From UBA3775 sp964625275 (GTDB lineage: Bacteria; Bacillota; Clostridia; Lachnospirales; Lachnospiraceae), in assembly GCA_964625275.1 (NCBI GenBank), contig CAZVBH010000040.1, forward strand, positions 1 to 19,250: a DNA stretch of 19,250 bases, written 5' to 3'. The notes under the pieces were generated by a model. That model saw only the letters and a list, made by a program, of their open reading frames with translations, ran no database searches and was not told where the DNA came from. Of this stretch, positions 1 to 7,226 are shown one piece after another (positions within the stretch are counted from its first letter, which is position 1; each line of letters starts with the position of its first letter). Both the position numbers and the translations under genes were made by a program.

Positions 1-347
1 TTAAGTGCAGTTACCCTAAGAGTGAAATTAATCCACATTGGCATGATAAACAAAAGTAAGAAAACGCCCTGACGTTTAATACCGCCACGTGCCAGAATAT
101 AGGCAAGTGGATAAGCTATCAAAAGGCAAACTACAGTAGTAGTAAGTGCAAGACATGCACTATAAACCAGTGTTCCAATTGTATTGGAATCTGTAAAGAA
201 TTTAAGAAAATTCTGTATTGTAAACTGTCCTGTTCCATCAGTAAATGCATAGTAAATAACAATAATTAGAGGAACTATGACAAATATTAGCAAAAACAGC
301 GCATAAGGAATTACAAGCTGCTTTCGCGAAAAAGTAAATTTGTGCAT
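1..347 (-). CDS. potB: Spermidine/putrescine ABC transporter permease PotB, 5' part only
   Basis: This is the N-terminal 115 codons of a permease; the rest runs off the window's left edge. The translation begins MHKFTFSRKQLVIPYALF, followed by a first membrane segment (about residues 11-33), a periplasmic-side loop, a second segment (about 63-85) and a PMWINF motif near residue 106. That motif matches the conserved PMW(I/T)N segment of PotB-type permeases. The ATG lies three bases after the potA stop codon, so the frame reads potA-TAA-TAA-ATG, and the GGAGG needed for initiation lies inside the last potA codons. This implies translational coupling with potA. With PotA, PotC and a substrate-binding PotD it would import polyamines across the cell membrane. 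Only the fragment is visible, so substrate choice between spermidine and putrescine cannot be set. Confidence 0.9.
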   Translation of the reverse strand, partial: MHKFTFSRKQLVIPYALFLLIFVIVPLIIVIYYAFTDGTGQFTIQNFLKFFTDSNTIGTLVYSACLALTTTVVCLLIAYPLAYILARGGIKRQGVFLLLFIMPMWINFTLRVTAL

Positions 348-350
348 TTA

Positions 351-1838
351 TTACTCCTCCACATTTTTAAGCTTGAGCTTAATATCTTCCTTTGCAATTA
401 CTACGCTGACATAATCTCCTTCATTCCAGAGATATTCATCATTAATAACGAAATCTTCTTCATTTTCAGTACGAACAATATAATTGTAGTGGTCGCCCTT
501 GTAGATGAGGGAAATAATATTTCCATGTGCACCACCAACATTTTCATCATCGCTCATGCTTACGGCTGAAATAGGTACCTCAACCTCAACCTCGACACCG
601 GTCATATCAAGTCTAAGGCCATCAGGCTTAACAAGATATTCCTCAGCATCAATATATGAGCCAGGATATAGCTGAGTAATATCAGCTTCAAATTCTCCAT
701 CACCAAATTCAACGGTATTACGCTTTGTAATGACACCTTCAAACAGGTTGGTTGTATATTCAGGCTTCATTATATGAATAAGGTCAGGATTTATTTTCAT
801 ACCAATTTCTGTTCCAACCTCAGCAGACTTAGTAGACTGAATTACGATTTCATATTTACCTGATTCAACAGTTATTTCAAAATGCACGCCCTTAAAAACA
901 ACTGAAGTAACCGTTCCTGAAATCATTCCTTCTTCAGGCGTAGTCATTTTAATATCCTCAGGACGAACTACTACATCTACGAGTGTGTTTTTCGCAACGT
1001 CATCCACGCAAGCAAATTCATGGTCACAGAAATTAACCTTGAGCTTACCTGTCATTTTGCCTGTAAAGATATTACTTTCGCCAATAAAGTCGGCTACGAA
1101 AGCATTTGCAGGCTCATTATATATATCTTCAGGAGTGCCAATCTGCTGAATGCAGCCATCCGACATAACAACAATCTTGTCAGACATCGTAAGGGCCTCT
1201 TCCTGGTCATGTGTCACATAAATAAAGGTAATGCCAAGCTCCTTATGCATAGCCTTAAGCTCAATCTGCATTTCCTTACGCATCTTCAAATCAAGAGCTC
1301 CTAGTGGCTCATCGAGTAATAATATTTCAGGCTCGTTAACAATTGCTCTTGCAATTGCAACTCTCTGCTGCTGGCCACCTGAAAGTGTGGTCACTGAACG
1401 GTTATCAAAGCCCTCAAGGTCTACTATTTCAAGAGCATGATGAACCTTTTCCTTAATTTGAGTCTTCGTCAGTTTTTTAATGACTGAAGCGCCTGTTTTC
1501 TCATCCTTTACTTCGATGGTCTTAAGCTTAAGACCGAAGGCAATATTCTCAAATACATTGAGATGTGGGAATAAAGCATAACGCTGAAAGACCGTATTAA
1601 TTGGTCTTTTGTATGGCGGTACATCACTGATGTCCTTGCCATCTAAAAGAATTTCGCCTTTAGTAGGCATTTCAAAGCCTGCGATCATACGCAGAGTGGT
1701 CGTTTTACCACAACCGGACGGACCAAGGAGAGTCACAAATTCACCCTTCTTGATTTCAAGGTTAATATCCTCGACTACTACAACATTACCATCATAGCTT
1801 TTCATGATGTTTCTTAGTTCGATAATGTTACTTCCCAT
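351..1838 (-). CDS. potA: Spermidine/putrescine ABC transporter ATPase PotA, long form with extra C-terminal domain
   Basis: This is the ATP-hydrolysing subunit of the polyamine importer, acting on the cytoplasmic face with PotB and PotC. Visible motifs are Walker A GPSGCGKT (residues 39-46), Q-loop Gln85 in VFQRYALF, signature LSGGQ (152-156), Walker B ILLLDE (172-177) and switch His210. At 495 residues it is well above the roughly 350-380 usual for PotA. About 14 extra residues lie after FGLKLK (near 107-122), in the helical domain. After the ordinary TOBE region (about 255-365) there is a second block (about 366-495) whose GNIISLIYKGDHYNYIV segment resembles another TOBE fold. The start is set by GGAGG nine bases before the ATG. 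It is followed almost without gap by potB. Regulation by an upstream promoter plus attenuator-like hairpin is suggested by the leader. Confidence 0.93.
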   Translation of the reverse strand: MGSNIIELRNIMKSYDGNVVVVEDINLEIKKGEFVTLLGPSGCGKTTTLRMIAGFEMPTKGEILLDGKDISDVPPYKRPINTVFQRYALFPHLNVFENIAFGLKLKTIEVKDEKTGASVIKKLTKTQIKEKVHHALEIVDLEGFDNRSVTTLSGGQQQRVAIARAIVNEPEILLLDEPLGALDLKMRKEMQIELKAMHKELGITFIYVTHDQEEALTMSDKIVVMSDGCIQQIGTPEDIYNEPANAFVADFIGESNIFTGKMTGKLKVNFCDHEFACVDDVAKNTLVDVVVRPEDIKMTTPEEGMISGTVTSVVFKGVHFEITVESGKYEIVIQSTKSAEVGTEIGMKINPDLIHIMKPEYTTNLFEGVITKRNTVEFGDGEFEADITQLYPGSYIDAEEYLVKPDGLRLDMTGVEVEVEVPISAVSMSDDENVGGAHGNIISLIYKGDHYNYIVRTENEEDFVINDEYLWNEGDYVSVVIAKEDIKLKLKNVEE

Positions 1839-1907
1839 CTAGCAAATTCCTCCAAAATTTCTTAAAGATAACATTAAGGGCAGAAAGCTACTAAAGCCCC
1901 TAAGCCT

Positions 1908-1945
1908 AAAAAAAGGGGACAAGCTGTGGTATCACAGCTCTCCCC
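1908..1945 (-). terminator. Intrinsic terminator or attenuator in the potA leader
   Basis: Read on the minus strand, GGGGA and AGCTGTG pair with CACAGCT and TCCCC around a four-base loop (ATAC), with a small internal loop, and seven T follow at once. This is a textbook intrinsic terminator. It lies downstream of fucU (stop at 2041), so it could end the fuc transcript. It also lies only about ten bases after the predicted potA transcription start, so it would stop that transcript too unless bypassed. An AGGGG at 1897-1901 could pair with the terminator's CCCCT, giving a weak alternative structure. Confidence 0.75.
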
Positions 1946-1961
1946 TCTGTTTTCCAAATGC

Positions 1962-1990
1962 ATTATACAAAATGTGACATATAATAGCAA
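1962..1990 (-). promoter_or_regulatory. Sigma-70-type promoter for potAB
   Basis: On the minus strand a TTGCTA -35 box (1985-1990) and a perfect TATAAT -10 box (1962-1967) are separated by exactly 17 bases. The predicted start is the G near 1955, which gives a leader of about 117 bases before potA. The leader begins directly with the terminator-like hairpin at 1908-1945. Confidence 0.7.
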
Positions 1991-2040
1991 CATAAAATTT
2001 AAAATTTTTTTAAAATCCTAAAGCATTAAGAATCCAAGAC

Positions 2041-2475
2041 CTAGATAACACCCTTCTGAAGCATTATATTCGCATATAAGGCTGATTCAGAGGTTGCAAT
2101 AACGCAATATACCTTTTTAGTCTCTTCATAGAATTTAAATCTTTCATAAGAACCGATGCATTTAGAGCCACGCTCATCATGCTTTGAAACTATCTCAGCA
2201 TATGTATCCCAAATTGGTGTTTCAACAGTATCACCGGGTACCTTTTCCATAAGTCTTACCGGTTCATCTACATATGTATCCAGTGGAAAAACCTGTAAGA
2301 TTGCATCGAGAATTTCAGGCACTCCATGACCATCCATTCTTACAACATAGGCATTTTCGCCCATTGACTCAGCCGGGAAATTTCCATCGCCAATTACGAG
2401 TCTGTCAGAATGTCCCATTTCACAAAGAATCTTTAAAAGCTCAGGTGAAAGAATTTTTGGTATTCCTTTAAGCAT
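2041..2475 (-). CDS. fucU: L-fucose mutarotase (RbsD/FucU family)
   Basis: The 144-residue protein matches FucU, which interconverts the alpha and beta anomers of L-fucose in the cytoplasm so that fucose isomerase receives its preferred form. Conserved features are the start MLKGIPKILSPELLKILCEM, His22 in the MGH motif, Asp30 and the NFPA segment (32-35), and the C-terminal YANIMLQKG. Length is as expected for the family. It begins 14 bases after the fucI stop, with AGGAGG five bases before its ATG, so fucI and fucU form an operon. RbsD (ribose pyranase) is the nearest alternative, but the fucI neighbour and the FucU-like N terminus favour fucose. Confidence 0.92.
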   Translation of the reverse strand: MLKGIPKILSPELLKILCEMGHSDRLVIGDGNFPAESMGENAYVVRMDGHGVPEILDAILQVFPLDTYVDEPVRLMEKVPGDTVETPIWDTYAEIVSKHDERGSKCIGSYERFKFYEETKKVYCVIATSESALYANIMLQKGVI

Positions 2476-2489
2476 ATGGACCTCCTAAT

Positions 2490-4295
2490 TTATCTGATAT
2501 TTCTATACATAGGACCATAGGCATTGCATGCTCTGAAATCCTGTCCTTCCTTATCCATTCCAAAAGCATTCCAAGCTGCAGGTCTGAAAATCTTATCTTC
2601 CGGAACATTGTGCATACATACAGGTATTCTAAGCATTGAGCACATTGTAATAAGATCTGCACCAATATGTCCGTAGCTGATTGCACCATGGTTAGCACCC
2701 CAGTTATTCATAACATCATAAGCAGTCTTGAATGCGCCCTCGCCTGTAGTTCTTGGAGCGAACCATGTACATGGCCAGGTATAGTCAGTTCTCTTCCAAA
2801 GTATGTCAGAAACCTCATCAGGAAGAGCTACAGTATAACCTTCACAAATCTGCATAACCGGGCCAAGTCCCTTTACTAGATTAAGTCTTATCATAGTAGC
2901 AGGCATCTCATTCTTTGTAAGGAAACGTGAGGAGAAGCCACCACCTCTGAAATAACCTGTATCAGCAGCATTCCAGGTTGTTGCCTTAAGACATGCATCA
3001 ATATCCTTATCTGTCATATCCCAGAAAGGCTTAATGCAGGCATTACCATTTTCATCCTTAGCTTCACCACATGCGTCAAGACATGCAGCTCCGGAATTAA
3101 TAAGATGGATAAATCCACCTGCTTCCTTAGCTACGCCTTCAAGCTCATAACCACCTGTTGCCTTTTTAACAGCATCAGGACTCCAATAGGTTCTTACGTC
3201 AGCAAATATCTGAGCTCTGCCTGTAAGGAGCTTCATGAAGAGCATGCTGATTCCGTTAAGAGTATCATTTTCAGTAGCAAGTACATAAGTTTCTCTTGCA
3301 CCATTCCAGTCAAATGAGGAATTGAGAAGTGCCTCAGGGAAATCACAGTTTGGATAGAAATCTGTCCACTGGCGCTGACCCTGGAAACCACCTACAATTG
3401 CATTATGTCCTACCATTTCTTCTTCTCTGCCTTCAGGAAGATTTGGATTTCCATTGTAGAGATCCTTGATAATACACATCATCTTTACAACGAATTCCCA
3501 ATCTGCTTCCTTCTGCTCAGGTGTCTTTCTTATAAACTCAGGATTCTTGTCAAAGCCCTCAGGGCAATGCTCTTTTGTCCAAGCAAGTGCCTTTTGGAAT
3601 TCAGCTTCATCATAGATACCCTCTGTCATTCTTCTGATGATTTCTACTTCATCTACTGACTCTACTCTGAGTCCAAGATATTCTTCCATAAATTCCGGAT
3701 TAATGATTGAACCACCAATACCCATTGTTATTGAACCAATCTGCAAATAGCTCTTTCCGCGCATCGTTGCAACAGCTACTGCTGCACGACCAAAACGAAG
3801 AAGCTTTTCGCGAACATCCTCAGGAATCTCACGATCATCTGCTTCACATACATCCTTGCCATAAATTCCAAAGGCCGGAAGTCCCTTCTGAGCATGAGAT
3901 GCAAGAACACTTGCAAGATAAACTGCTCCCGGTCTCTCTGTTCCATTAAAGCCCCAAACGCCCTTAATTGTCATTGGATCCATATCCATGGTTTCTGAGC
4001 CATAACACCAGCAAGGTGTTACTGTAAGAGTAATGTCAACTCCCTCTCTCTTAAACTTGTCTGCACACTGTGCGGCTTCAGCCACACGACCGATTGTTGT
4101 ATCTGCTATGATTACTTTTACAGGCTCTCCATTAGAATAAAAAAGATTTTCGGTAAAGAGCTTTGCAACAGACTGAGCCATACCCATAGTCTGTTCCTCA
4201 AGTGATTCACGCACCTTTAACGCGCCACGACGTCCATCAATTGTTGGACGAATTCCGATTACCGGATACTGTCCGATAAGTCTAGATTTTGCCAT
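2490..4295 (-). CDS. fucI: L-fucose isomerase
   Basis: The enzyme converts L-fucose to L-fuculose, the first committed step of fucose breakdown in the cytoplasm. The 601 residues align along their whole length with E. coli FucI as I recall it: IGIRPTIDGRR near 13-23, TPCWCYGSETMDMDP (93-107), GFNGTERPGAVYLA (115-128), GFQGQRQWTD (303-312) and RIPVCMHNV (556-564). The expected Mn ligands are present as Glu342 (ATEND), Asp366 (FADVRTYWSP) and His536 (GANHG). The frame stays open 13 codons further upstream to 4334, but the ATG at 4295 has GGAGG eight bases before it and gives the family's N terminus, so that start is chosen. No fuculokinase or aldolase is in the window; they must lie elsewhere or be replaced by another route. 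Confidence 0.96.
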   Translation of the reverse strand: MAKSRLIGQYPVIGIRPTIDGRRGALKVRESLEEQTMGMAQSVAKLFTENLFYSNGEPVKVIIADTTIGRVAEAAQCADKFKREGVDITLTVTPCWCYGSETMDMDPMTIKGVWGFNGTERPGAVYLASVLASHAQKGLPAFGIYGKDVCEADDREIPEDVREKLLRFGRAAVAVATMRGKSYLQIGSITMGIGGSIINPEFMEEYLGLRVESVDEVEIIRRMTEGIYDEAEFQKALAWTKEHCPEGFDKNPEFIRKTPEQKEADWEFVVKMMCIIKDLYNGNPNLPEGREEEMVGHNAIVGGFQGQRQWTDFYPNCDFPEALLNSSFDWNGARETYVLATENDTLNGISMLFMKLLTGRAQIFADVRTYWSPDAVKKATGGYELEGVAKEAGGFIHLINSGAACLDACGEAKDENGNACIKPFWDMTDKDIDACLKATTWNAADTGYFRGGGFSSRFLTKNEMPATMIRLNLVKGLGPVMQICEGYTVALPDEVSDILWKRTDYTWPCTWFAPRTTGEGAFKTAYDVMNNWGANHGAISYGHIGADLITMCSMLRIPVCMHNVPEDKIFRPAAWNAFGMDKEGQDFRACNAYGPMYRNIR

Positions 4296-4329
4296 CTTGT
4301 AAACCTCCAAATAAAATTTTCTGTAGTAT

Positions 4330-4342
4330 GTCACCTAGTGAC
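4330..4342. repeat. Short palindrome in the fucI leader
   Basis: GTCAC and GTGAC face each other across three bases (CTA). The site lies about 20-32 bases after the predicted fucI transcription start. It could be a second operator half-site pair or may be chance; nothing else supports a role. Confidence 0.3.
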
Positions 4343-4368
4343 TTTTGTTTAGATTCAGATACCAATTT

Positions 4369-4397
4369 ATTATAAAACCTCATATGGTTTTATACAA
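4369..4397 (-). promoter_or_regulatory. Sigma-70-type promoter for fucI-fucU
   Basis: On the minus strand TTGTAT (4392-4397) and a perfect TATAAT (4369-4374) are 17 bases apart. The predicted start is near 4362, giving a leader of about 67 bases. The 24-bp palindrome at 4371-4394 fills the whole spacer. Confidence 0.7.
4371..4394. promoter_or_regulatory. Candidate repressor operator inside the fucI promoter
   Basis: Perfect nine-base arms TATAAAACC and GGTTTTATA flank six bases. The palindrome spans the region between the -35 and -10 boxes and overlaps both, the classic place for a repressor that blocks RNA polymerase. A sugar-responsive regulator (LacI, GntR or DeoR type) is the likely reader, but none is encoded in the window. 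Confidence 0.6.
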
Positions 4398-4475
4398 TGT
4401 TTATATTATAATTTTTATAATATATATGACTTTTTTTCACATAAATAAGTGAAGCTAATCATTGCCTACTAAATC

Positions 4476-5435
4476 TCAAGAAATAACAATATTGCGTTTT
4501 TCACCCGCATAAAATGCCTGTATATTTTTGCAAACCTCTTCTACACAACGCTGTCTGGCCTCAATGGTTCCCCAGCCTATGTGTGGTGTAATCAAAAGCT
4601 TATTACTGTCCTTGATACCCATAAGAGGATTGTCATGTAAGATTGGCTCCTCGCTAATTACATCAAGCCCTGCTGCCATAATCTGATCCTTCGTCAGGGC
4701 ATCAAATAAGGCTTCCTCATCAATTATCTTTCCTCTTCCTAGATTTAAAATAATTGCATTTGATTTCATCAGCTCAAGCTCTCTTACAGAAATCAAATTT
4801 TGAGTTTTCGCATTAAGTGGGCAATGTATAGAAACAATATCCGAAGCCTTTAAAAGCTCATCAAGCTCCTTACGAGCATATTTTTCGCTATTATTTCTGC
4901 CGGATGTAGAGTAATAAATAACATTGCATCCAAAAAATGAAGCAATATCCGCAACTCTTCTTCCTATATTACCAAGACCAATTATTCCCCAGGTTTTACC
5001 TGAGAGCTCATTAAACTGTCTGCCGAAGAATGAAAAAGTCTTCGACTCGCTATAAGCTCCTGATTTTACATAATTGTCATAATAAGGCAAATGCTCATAG
5101 AGATAAAAAAGCATGGCAAAGGTATGCTGCACAACCGATTCTGTTGAATATCCGCTAACATTTGCAACCGGAATTCCTCTTTTATTGGTATACTCAAAAT
5201 CAATATTATTTGTGCCGGTAGCTGTAAGGCAAATCAGCTTCAAATTTTTTGCATTACCTATTAAAGACTCATTAACAGGAATTTTATTTAGTACAATAAT
5301 GTCAGCATCCTTAATTCTTATTGGATTCTCAAATTCATCTGAGGTGCCATAGGCAGTAACCTCTCCCAGCTGATAAAAAGGTGATAGAGATACATCCCTG
5401 CCAAGAGAATCACTTTCCATTAAAACTATCTTCAT
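4476..5435 (-). CDS. D-2-hydroxyacid dehydrogenase, NAD(P)-dependent
   Basis: The 319-residue protein belongs to the D-isomer-specific 2-hydroxyacid dehydrogenase family, which reduces 2-keto acids (glyoxylate, hydroxypyruvate, pyruvate) to D-2-hydroxyacids. The Rossmann motif GLGNIG is at 153-158. The catalytic triad is Arg234 (in NLGRGK), Glu263 (SEEP) and His285 (TPHIGWGT). The chosen ATG at 5435 has AGGAGG directly upstream and starts at the first beta strand (MKIVLM); the frame runs nine codons further upstream but into a repeat. The GRGK wording differs from the more usual ARG(G/P) at the catalytic arginine, though the arginine is kept. Glycerate dehydrogenase/hydroxypyruvate reductase is the nearest guess. 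It is directly upstream of fucI, which has its own promoter, so a fucose role is not shown. Confidence 0.88.
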   Translation of the reverse strand: MKIVLMESDSLGRDVSLSPFYQLGEVTAYGTSDEFENPIRIKDADIIVLNKIPVNESLIGNAKNLKLICLTATGTNNIDFEYTNKRGIPVANVSGYSTESVVQHTFAMLFYLYEHLPYYDNYVKSGAYSESKTFSFFGRQFNELSGKTWGIIGLGNIGRRVADIASFFGCNVIYYSTSGRNNSEKYARKELDELLKASDIVSIHCPLNAKTQNLISVRELELMKSNAIILNLGRGKIIDEEALFDALTKDQIMAAGLDVISEEPILHDNPLMGIKDSNKLLITPHIGWGTIEARQRCVEEVCKNIQAFYAGEKRNIVIS

Positions 5436-5456
5436 AAAACCTCCTAAGTGGTTAAG

Positions 5457-5520
5457 AATCAAAGCGGATATTCCAGGTCCGCTTCGCTACTTGCTCATAA
5501 CCTTAAAGCCACTTCGTGGC
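5457..5520 (+). repeat. 64-bp dispersed repeat, copy 1
   Basis: Every base of this 64-bp stretch is found again at 14335-14398 in the same orientation. It contains two hairpins: AAGCGGA facing TCCGCTT, and GCCAC facing GTGGC across TTC (extended to AGCCAC/GTGGCT in this copy). It fills nearly the whole gap between the CPBP protease gene and the dehydrogenase gene. A REP-type element is the best description. Confidence 0.85.
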
Positions 5521-5525
5521 TAGGG

Positions 5526-6956
5526 TTAGAATATAAAGCTAATAGCAAGCTGTCCTAAAAGGACAATAATAGCAATAATCATACCCGGGTTCAAAAAGGC
5601 ATCCGCAAATCCAGCCTTTTCCATCGTTGTCTTAAAGGCAGACTCGTAGGAATATTTTTCCATATCCATAGAATTATTTTCAGAATTATTATAATTATAG
5701 GCTGATGAAACATAAGCCTTATCATAATTGCCATAAACTCTGGCTTCGGCAGCTTTTTCGCCATAATCACGATATCTGGCTTCATTAGGTGAATGTTCTC
5801 CACCATGAGCCCAATCCTGATTTACTTTGTGGTTATCGCCATGAGCATAGTCAACATTAGCATTGTGTTCAGTACCATGAGCCCAATCCTGATTTACTTT
5901 ATAATAAGCTTCATTATACTTTGAGGTACTATTTCTTTTATAATAATCATCATAAGCATTTGAATTATTATCAGTATAATAGGATGAAACGTAATCTCCA
6001 TTTCTATAACGCTGTGGATCACCATAATTACGCTCATTATCATAATGAGCATAACTGTAGGTTGAGGCACCCTCTTCAAATGGATTATAAGGTCTCACAA
6101 TTTCCTGTTCTTCAAAGGTAACCTTCTTAACATTCTTAATAAATACAATAAGACCTGCAATAGCTAATCCATATTCCAAAAGCTCAATAAGCAAAATCAG
6201 CATAAAGTATGTCAGCTGAGTAGGATCATTTAATAAAATCTCTAACATTTGATTCGTATCATCCATATACAATGCCGGACAATGTTCTAAAAGAACCATA
6301 AGAATTACTGAAGCTGAATTAAGAATACAGTGTAAAATAATTGAATATTTGATTTTACCGGTTTTTATATAGATGTATGCAAACATCATACCGATAAAGA
6401 ATGCATAGAAAAACTGCTCAAAATTACCATGGGCAAGACCAAACAAAAAGCCTGACATCACAACGGCAACCTTCTGTCCGTACTGACCTACTCTGTCAAT
6501 AAGAAGCTTACGGAATAAAAGTTCTTCGAGTATAGGCGCAACTATCGCAGTATCAATAACAGTAAGTAATAGACCACCCTCCATAAGTGAATCAATATCA
6601 GAGGATGAAGTCACTCCAAAAGCAGAGGACAAGGCCGAATTTAAAATATCGGATATTATCGAACCTAAAATTGATAAGAAATACAATACTGCCAGAAAAC
6701 CAATTAATTTACCAAGAGTAAACCTGTTCTCCCTAGGTGTCAGTATCGGAAGATTTTTAACTATCAAATAAAAAACAGGCGCTGCTACGCATACCTCTCC
6801 CGCCATACTAATAAGAATTACAACATCATAGCCATAATCAATATTCAAGCCTTTCAATACAAAAACAATCAAATACAAAGCAGCATACCAAGAAATAAAA
6901 AACAAGGCTGTCGCCAGTCCAAATCTCGAATATGCCTTTCTTGCAGAATTTTCCAT
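5526..6956 (-). CDS. CPBP-family (CAAX/Rce1-like) intramembrane metalloprotease with repetitive tail
   Basis: An integral membrane protein whose core (about residues 10-275) carries all CPBP active-site motifs: EELLFR with Glu144, Glu145 and Arg149; FGLAH with His176; HCILN with His209 and Asn213. Several hydrophobic segments surround them (about 14-34, 43-67, 85-108, 163-197, 203-222, 248-274). In this family such enzymes process prenylated proteins, pheromones or bacteriocins, but the substrate here is unknown. After the core comes a hydrophilic tail (about 281-455) rich in Tyr, Asn, His and Asp. It contains two copies of VNQDWAHG with EH three residues on (starting near 354 and 378) and an intervening YAHGDNH. 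A last hydrophobic helix (457-476) ends the protein. At 476 residues it is much longer than the usual 200-300. AGGAGG five bases before the ATG fixes the start. Confidence 0.88.
   Translation of the reverse strand: MENSARKAYSRFGLATALFFISWYAALYLIVFVLKGLNIDYGYDVVILISMAGEVCVAAPVFYLIVKNLPILTPRENRFTLGKLIGFLAVLYFLSILGSIISDILNSALSSAFGVTSSSDIDSLMEGGLLLTVIDTAIVAPILEELLFRKLLIDRVGQYGQKVAVVMSGFLFGLAHGNFEQFFYAFFIGMMFAYIYIKTGKIKYSIILHCILNSASVILMVLLEHCPALYMDDTNQMLEILLNDPTQLTYFMLILLIELLEYGLAIAGLIVFIKNVKKVTFEEQEIVRPYNPFEEGASTYSYAHYDNERNYGDPQRYRNGDYVSSYYTDNNSNAYDDYYKRNSTSKYNEAYYKVNQDWAHGTEHNANVDYAHGDNHKVNQDWAHGGEHSPNEARYRDYGEKAAEARVYGNYDKAYVSSAYNYNNSENNSMDMEKYSYESAFKTTMEKAGFADAFLNPGMIIAIIVLLGQLAISFIF
5802..5900 (-). 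repeat. 27-bp direct repeat inside the CPBP protease tail
   Basis: Positions 5802-5828 and 5874-5900 are identical, 72 bases (24 codons) apart. They encode the duplicated KVNQDWAHG segment of the hydrophilic tail. Identity at DNA level, including third codon positions, suggests a recent duplication or slippage event. Confidence 0.85.
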
Positions 6957-6985
6957 ACATACCTCCTAATAATTACCTTTTACCA

Positions 6986-7128
6986 ATATTGCTTTACACA
7001 GGCGTTGGTTATTTTAAGTTTGTCAAAAATATATTAGAACACAAACCAAAAATAATTTTTAATACAGATTTCCGGACATATATGCTCTGGAAATCGTCAT
7101 ATTCACTACATATTGCTTTACACAGGCG
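6986..7128 (+). repeat. 19-bp direct repeat with attached hairpin module
   Basis: The 19 bases ATATTGCTTTACACAGGCG occur at 6986-7004 and again at 7110-7128. Similarity continues past the 19 bases (TATTTTA then a G.TTG motif). The first copy leads into an imperfect hairpin whose 15-base arms (7009-7023 and 7041-7055) pair at 13 positions. A further ATTTCC/GGAAAT inverted repeat lies between the copies (about 7067-7094). The first copy looks like a decayed relative of the palindrome at 7125-7206. Confidence 0.65.
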
Positions 7129-7206
7129 CTGAATTATTTTATGCTTGCCCAAAGTGTATGATAGGCGCGAAGCGCACACTTTGGGCATCACAAAATAATC
7201 AGCGCC
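7125..7206 (-). repeat. 82-bp near-palindromic element, copy A
   Basis: Long imperfect inverted repeat. The inner arms GCCCAAAGTGT (7147-7157) and ACACTTTGGGC (7176-7186) are perfect over 11 bases, and the outer arms continue through AT-rich sequence to GGCGCTG and CAGCGCC. The 40-bp core, read on the minus strand, matches 35 of 40 bases of 15073-15112. The ends TTTACAC(A/T)GG(C/T)G and C(A/G)CCGTC are shared as well. It lies just past the stop of the PAS-CPBP gene, so it would also form a strong 3' RNA hairpin. Confidence 0.8.
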
Positions 7207-7226
7207 GTCAATTATCATGAAAATTC

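Noticed and set aside
1020..1304. Open frames on the plus strand opposite potA (and similar ones opposite fucI, aroA and leuS)
   Set aside because: They are antisense shadows of well-supported genes with no ribosome sites or recognisable protein features.
4296..4334. Longer N terminus of FucI starting at 4334
   Set aside because: The ATG at 4295 has a proper GGAGG and matches the family's N terminus; the extra 13 codons include the GGAGG ribosome site itself.
4430..4466. Hairpin TTCAC/GTGAA next to a T-run as terminator of the dehydrogenase gene
   Set aside because: On the minus strand the run after the stem is A, not T, and the stem is only five pairs.
5436..5462. Nine-codon N-terminal extension of the dehydrogenase
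   Set aside because: It runs into the 64-bp repeat and over the ribosome site; the protein fold begins at MKIVLM.
7021..7026. Perfect TTGACA -35 box (minus strand) upstream of the CPBP protease gene
   Set aside because: No acceptable -10 box lies 15-19 bases downstream.
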